Shown in pieces: positions 13,421 through 13,539 of a DNA stretch of 13,539 bases. Position 1 is the first letter of the stretch. The number at the start of each line of letters is the position of its first letter. The stretch spans positions 1-13,539 of the forward strand of contig CADBNG010000207.1 in NCBI GenBank assembly GCA_902795985.1, in the 5' to 3' direction. This stretch comes from an uncultured Lachnospiraceae bacterium (lineage in GTDB: Bacteria > Bacillota_A > Clostridia > Lachnospirales > Lachnospiraceae). A program made the translations under genes and the position numbers. The notes beneath the pieces were generated by a model. The model was not told the origin of the DNA. It saw only the letters and a program-made list of their open reading frames with translations, and searched no databases.

Positions 13421-13539
13421 TTTTATTTTGCCACAGCCAGATCAAAGGGCCCGTACGTTCCCGGCGGCATCAGCCAAAGGAGCGTGAAGACCGCGCGAGT
13501 ACGTCCCTAGTCGCTCTGGCTGAGGGACGAAGACATAGA
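13421..13539. other. unassigned structured segment at the right edge
   Basis: No confident ORF on either strand. The three minus frames are broken by stops within the segment; the longest pieces are about 20-30 codons and match nothing I know. CTCTGGCTG (13514-13522) is complementary to two upstream copies of a similar word, CAGCCAGA (13434-13441, eight perfect pairs) and CAGCCAAAG (13471-13479, nine pairs on the minus transcript with one G-U). It also lies inside a local hairpin, CGTCCCT with AGGGACG (13502-13508 and 13523-13529). It could be the 3' part of a structured RNA, a regulatory leader or the end of a gene outside the window. Confidence 0.4.

Noticed and set aside
13421..13460. C-terminal coding tail on the minus strand ending in TAA near 13423
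   Set aside because: The frame is interrupted by TAG about 30 codons upstream at 13507-13509, with no start signal; kept only as part of the unassigned segment.

Overview
The window looks like a chromosomal core segment of a moderately GC-rich Clostridia-type Firmicute, probably an uncultured gut or rumen lineage. The basis is the gene order yicC-gmk-rpoZ, an RqcH-type NFACT protein, a tmRNA whose CCA end is not encoded, strong AGGAGG-like ribosome binding sites, and holA convergent with rpsT. The finer placement is inference; no 16S rRNA is present.

Layout. The left edge (1-275) has no gene. It carries a 64-bp-period tandem repeat with a hairpin, then the terminator of ssrA. The tmRNA gene ssrA occupies 277-635 on the minus strand with its own promoter. 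Upstream of it, all on the minus strand and packed with tiny gaps or overlaps, is the run yicC-gmk-rpoZ-rimO-pgsA (4522 down to 754), driven by a promoter at 4561-4590. Next comes a separately transcribed minus-strand protein with two flavodoxin-like domains (4604-5971). It is divergent from rqcH on the plus strand (6173-7906). rqcH is followed on the plus strand by a P-type ATPase (7982-10408), whose likely promoter overlaps the rqcH stop codon. A bidirectional terminator separates the ATPase from a convergent small arginase-fold protein (10437-11078). Then come rpsT on the plus strand, with a TTG start, and convergent holA and a GT2 glycosyltransferase on the minus strand. The last 120 bases contain no confident ORF. 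They hold mutually exclusive complementary segments, followed on the minus strand by a strong terminator-like hairpin in front of the glycosyltransferase promoter.

How the genes fit together. Most are housekeeping genes: nucleotide supply (gmk), transcription (rpoZ), RNA turnover (yicC), ribosomal protein modification (rimO acts on S12), small-subunit assembly (rpsT), membrane phospholipid synthesis (pgsA) and replication clamp loading (holA). Two ribosome-rescue pathways lie within 6 kb of each other: trans-translation (ssrA) and alanine tailing on stalled 50S subunits (rqcH).

I did not find a clear undescribed defence, mobile or biosynthetic system. The least explained pieces are the right-edge structured segment, the left-edge repeat, the two-domain flavoprotein and the miniature arginase-fold protein.
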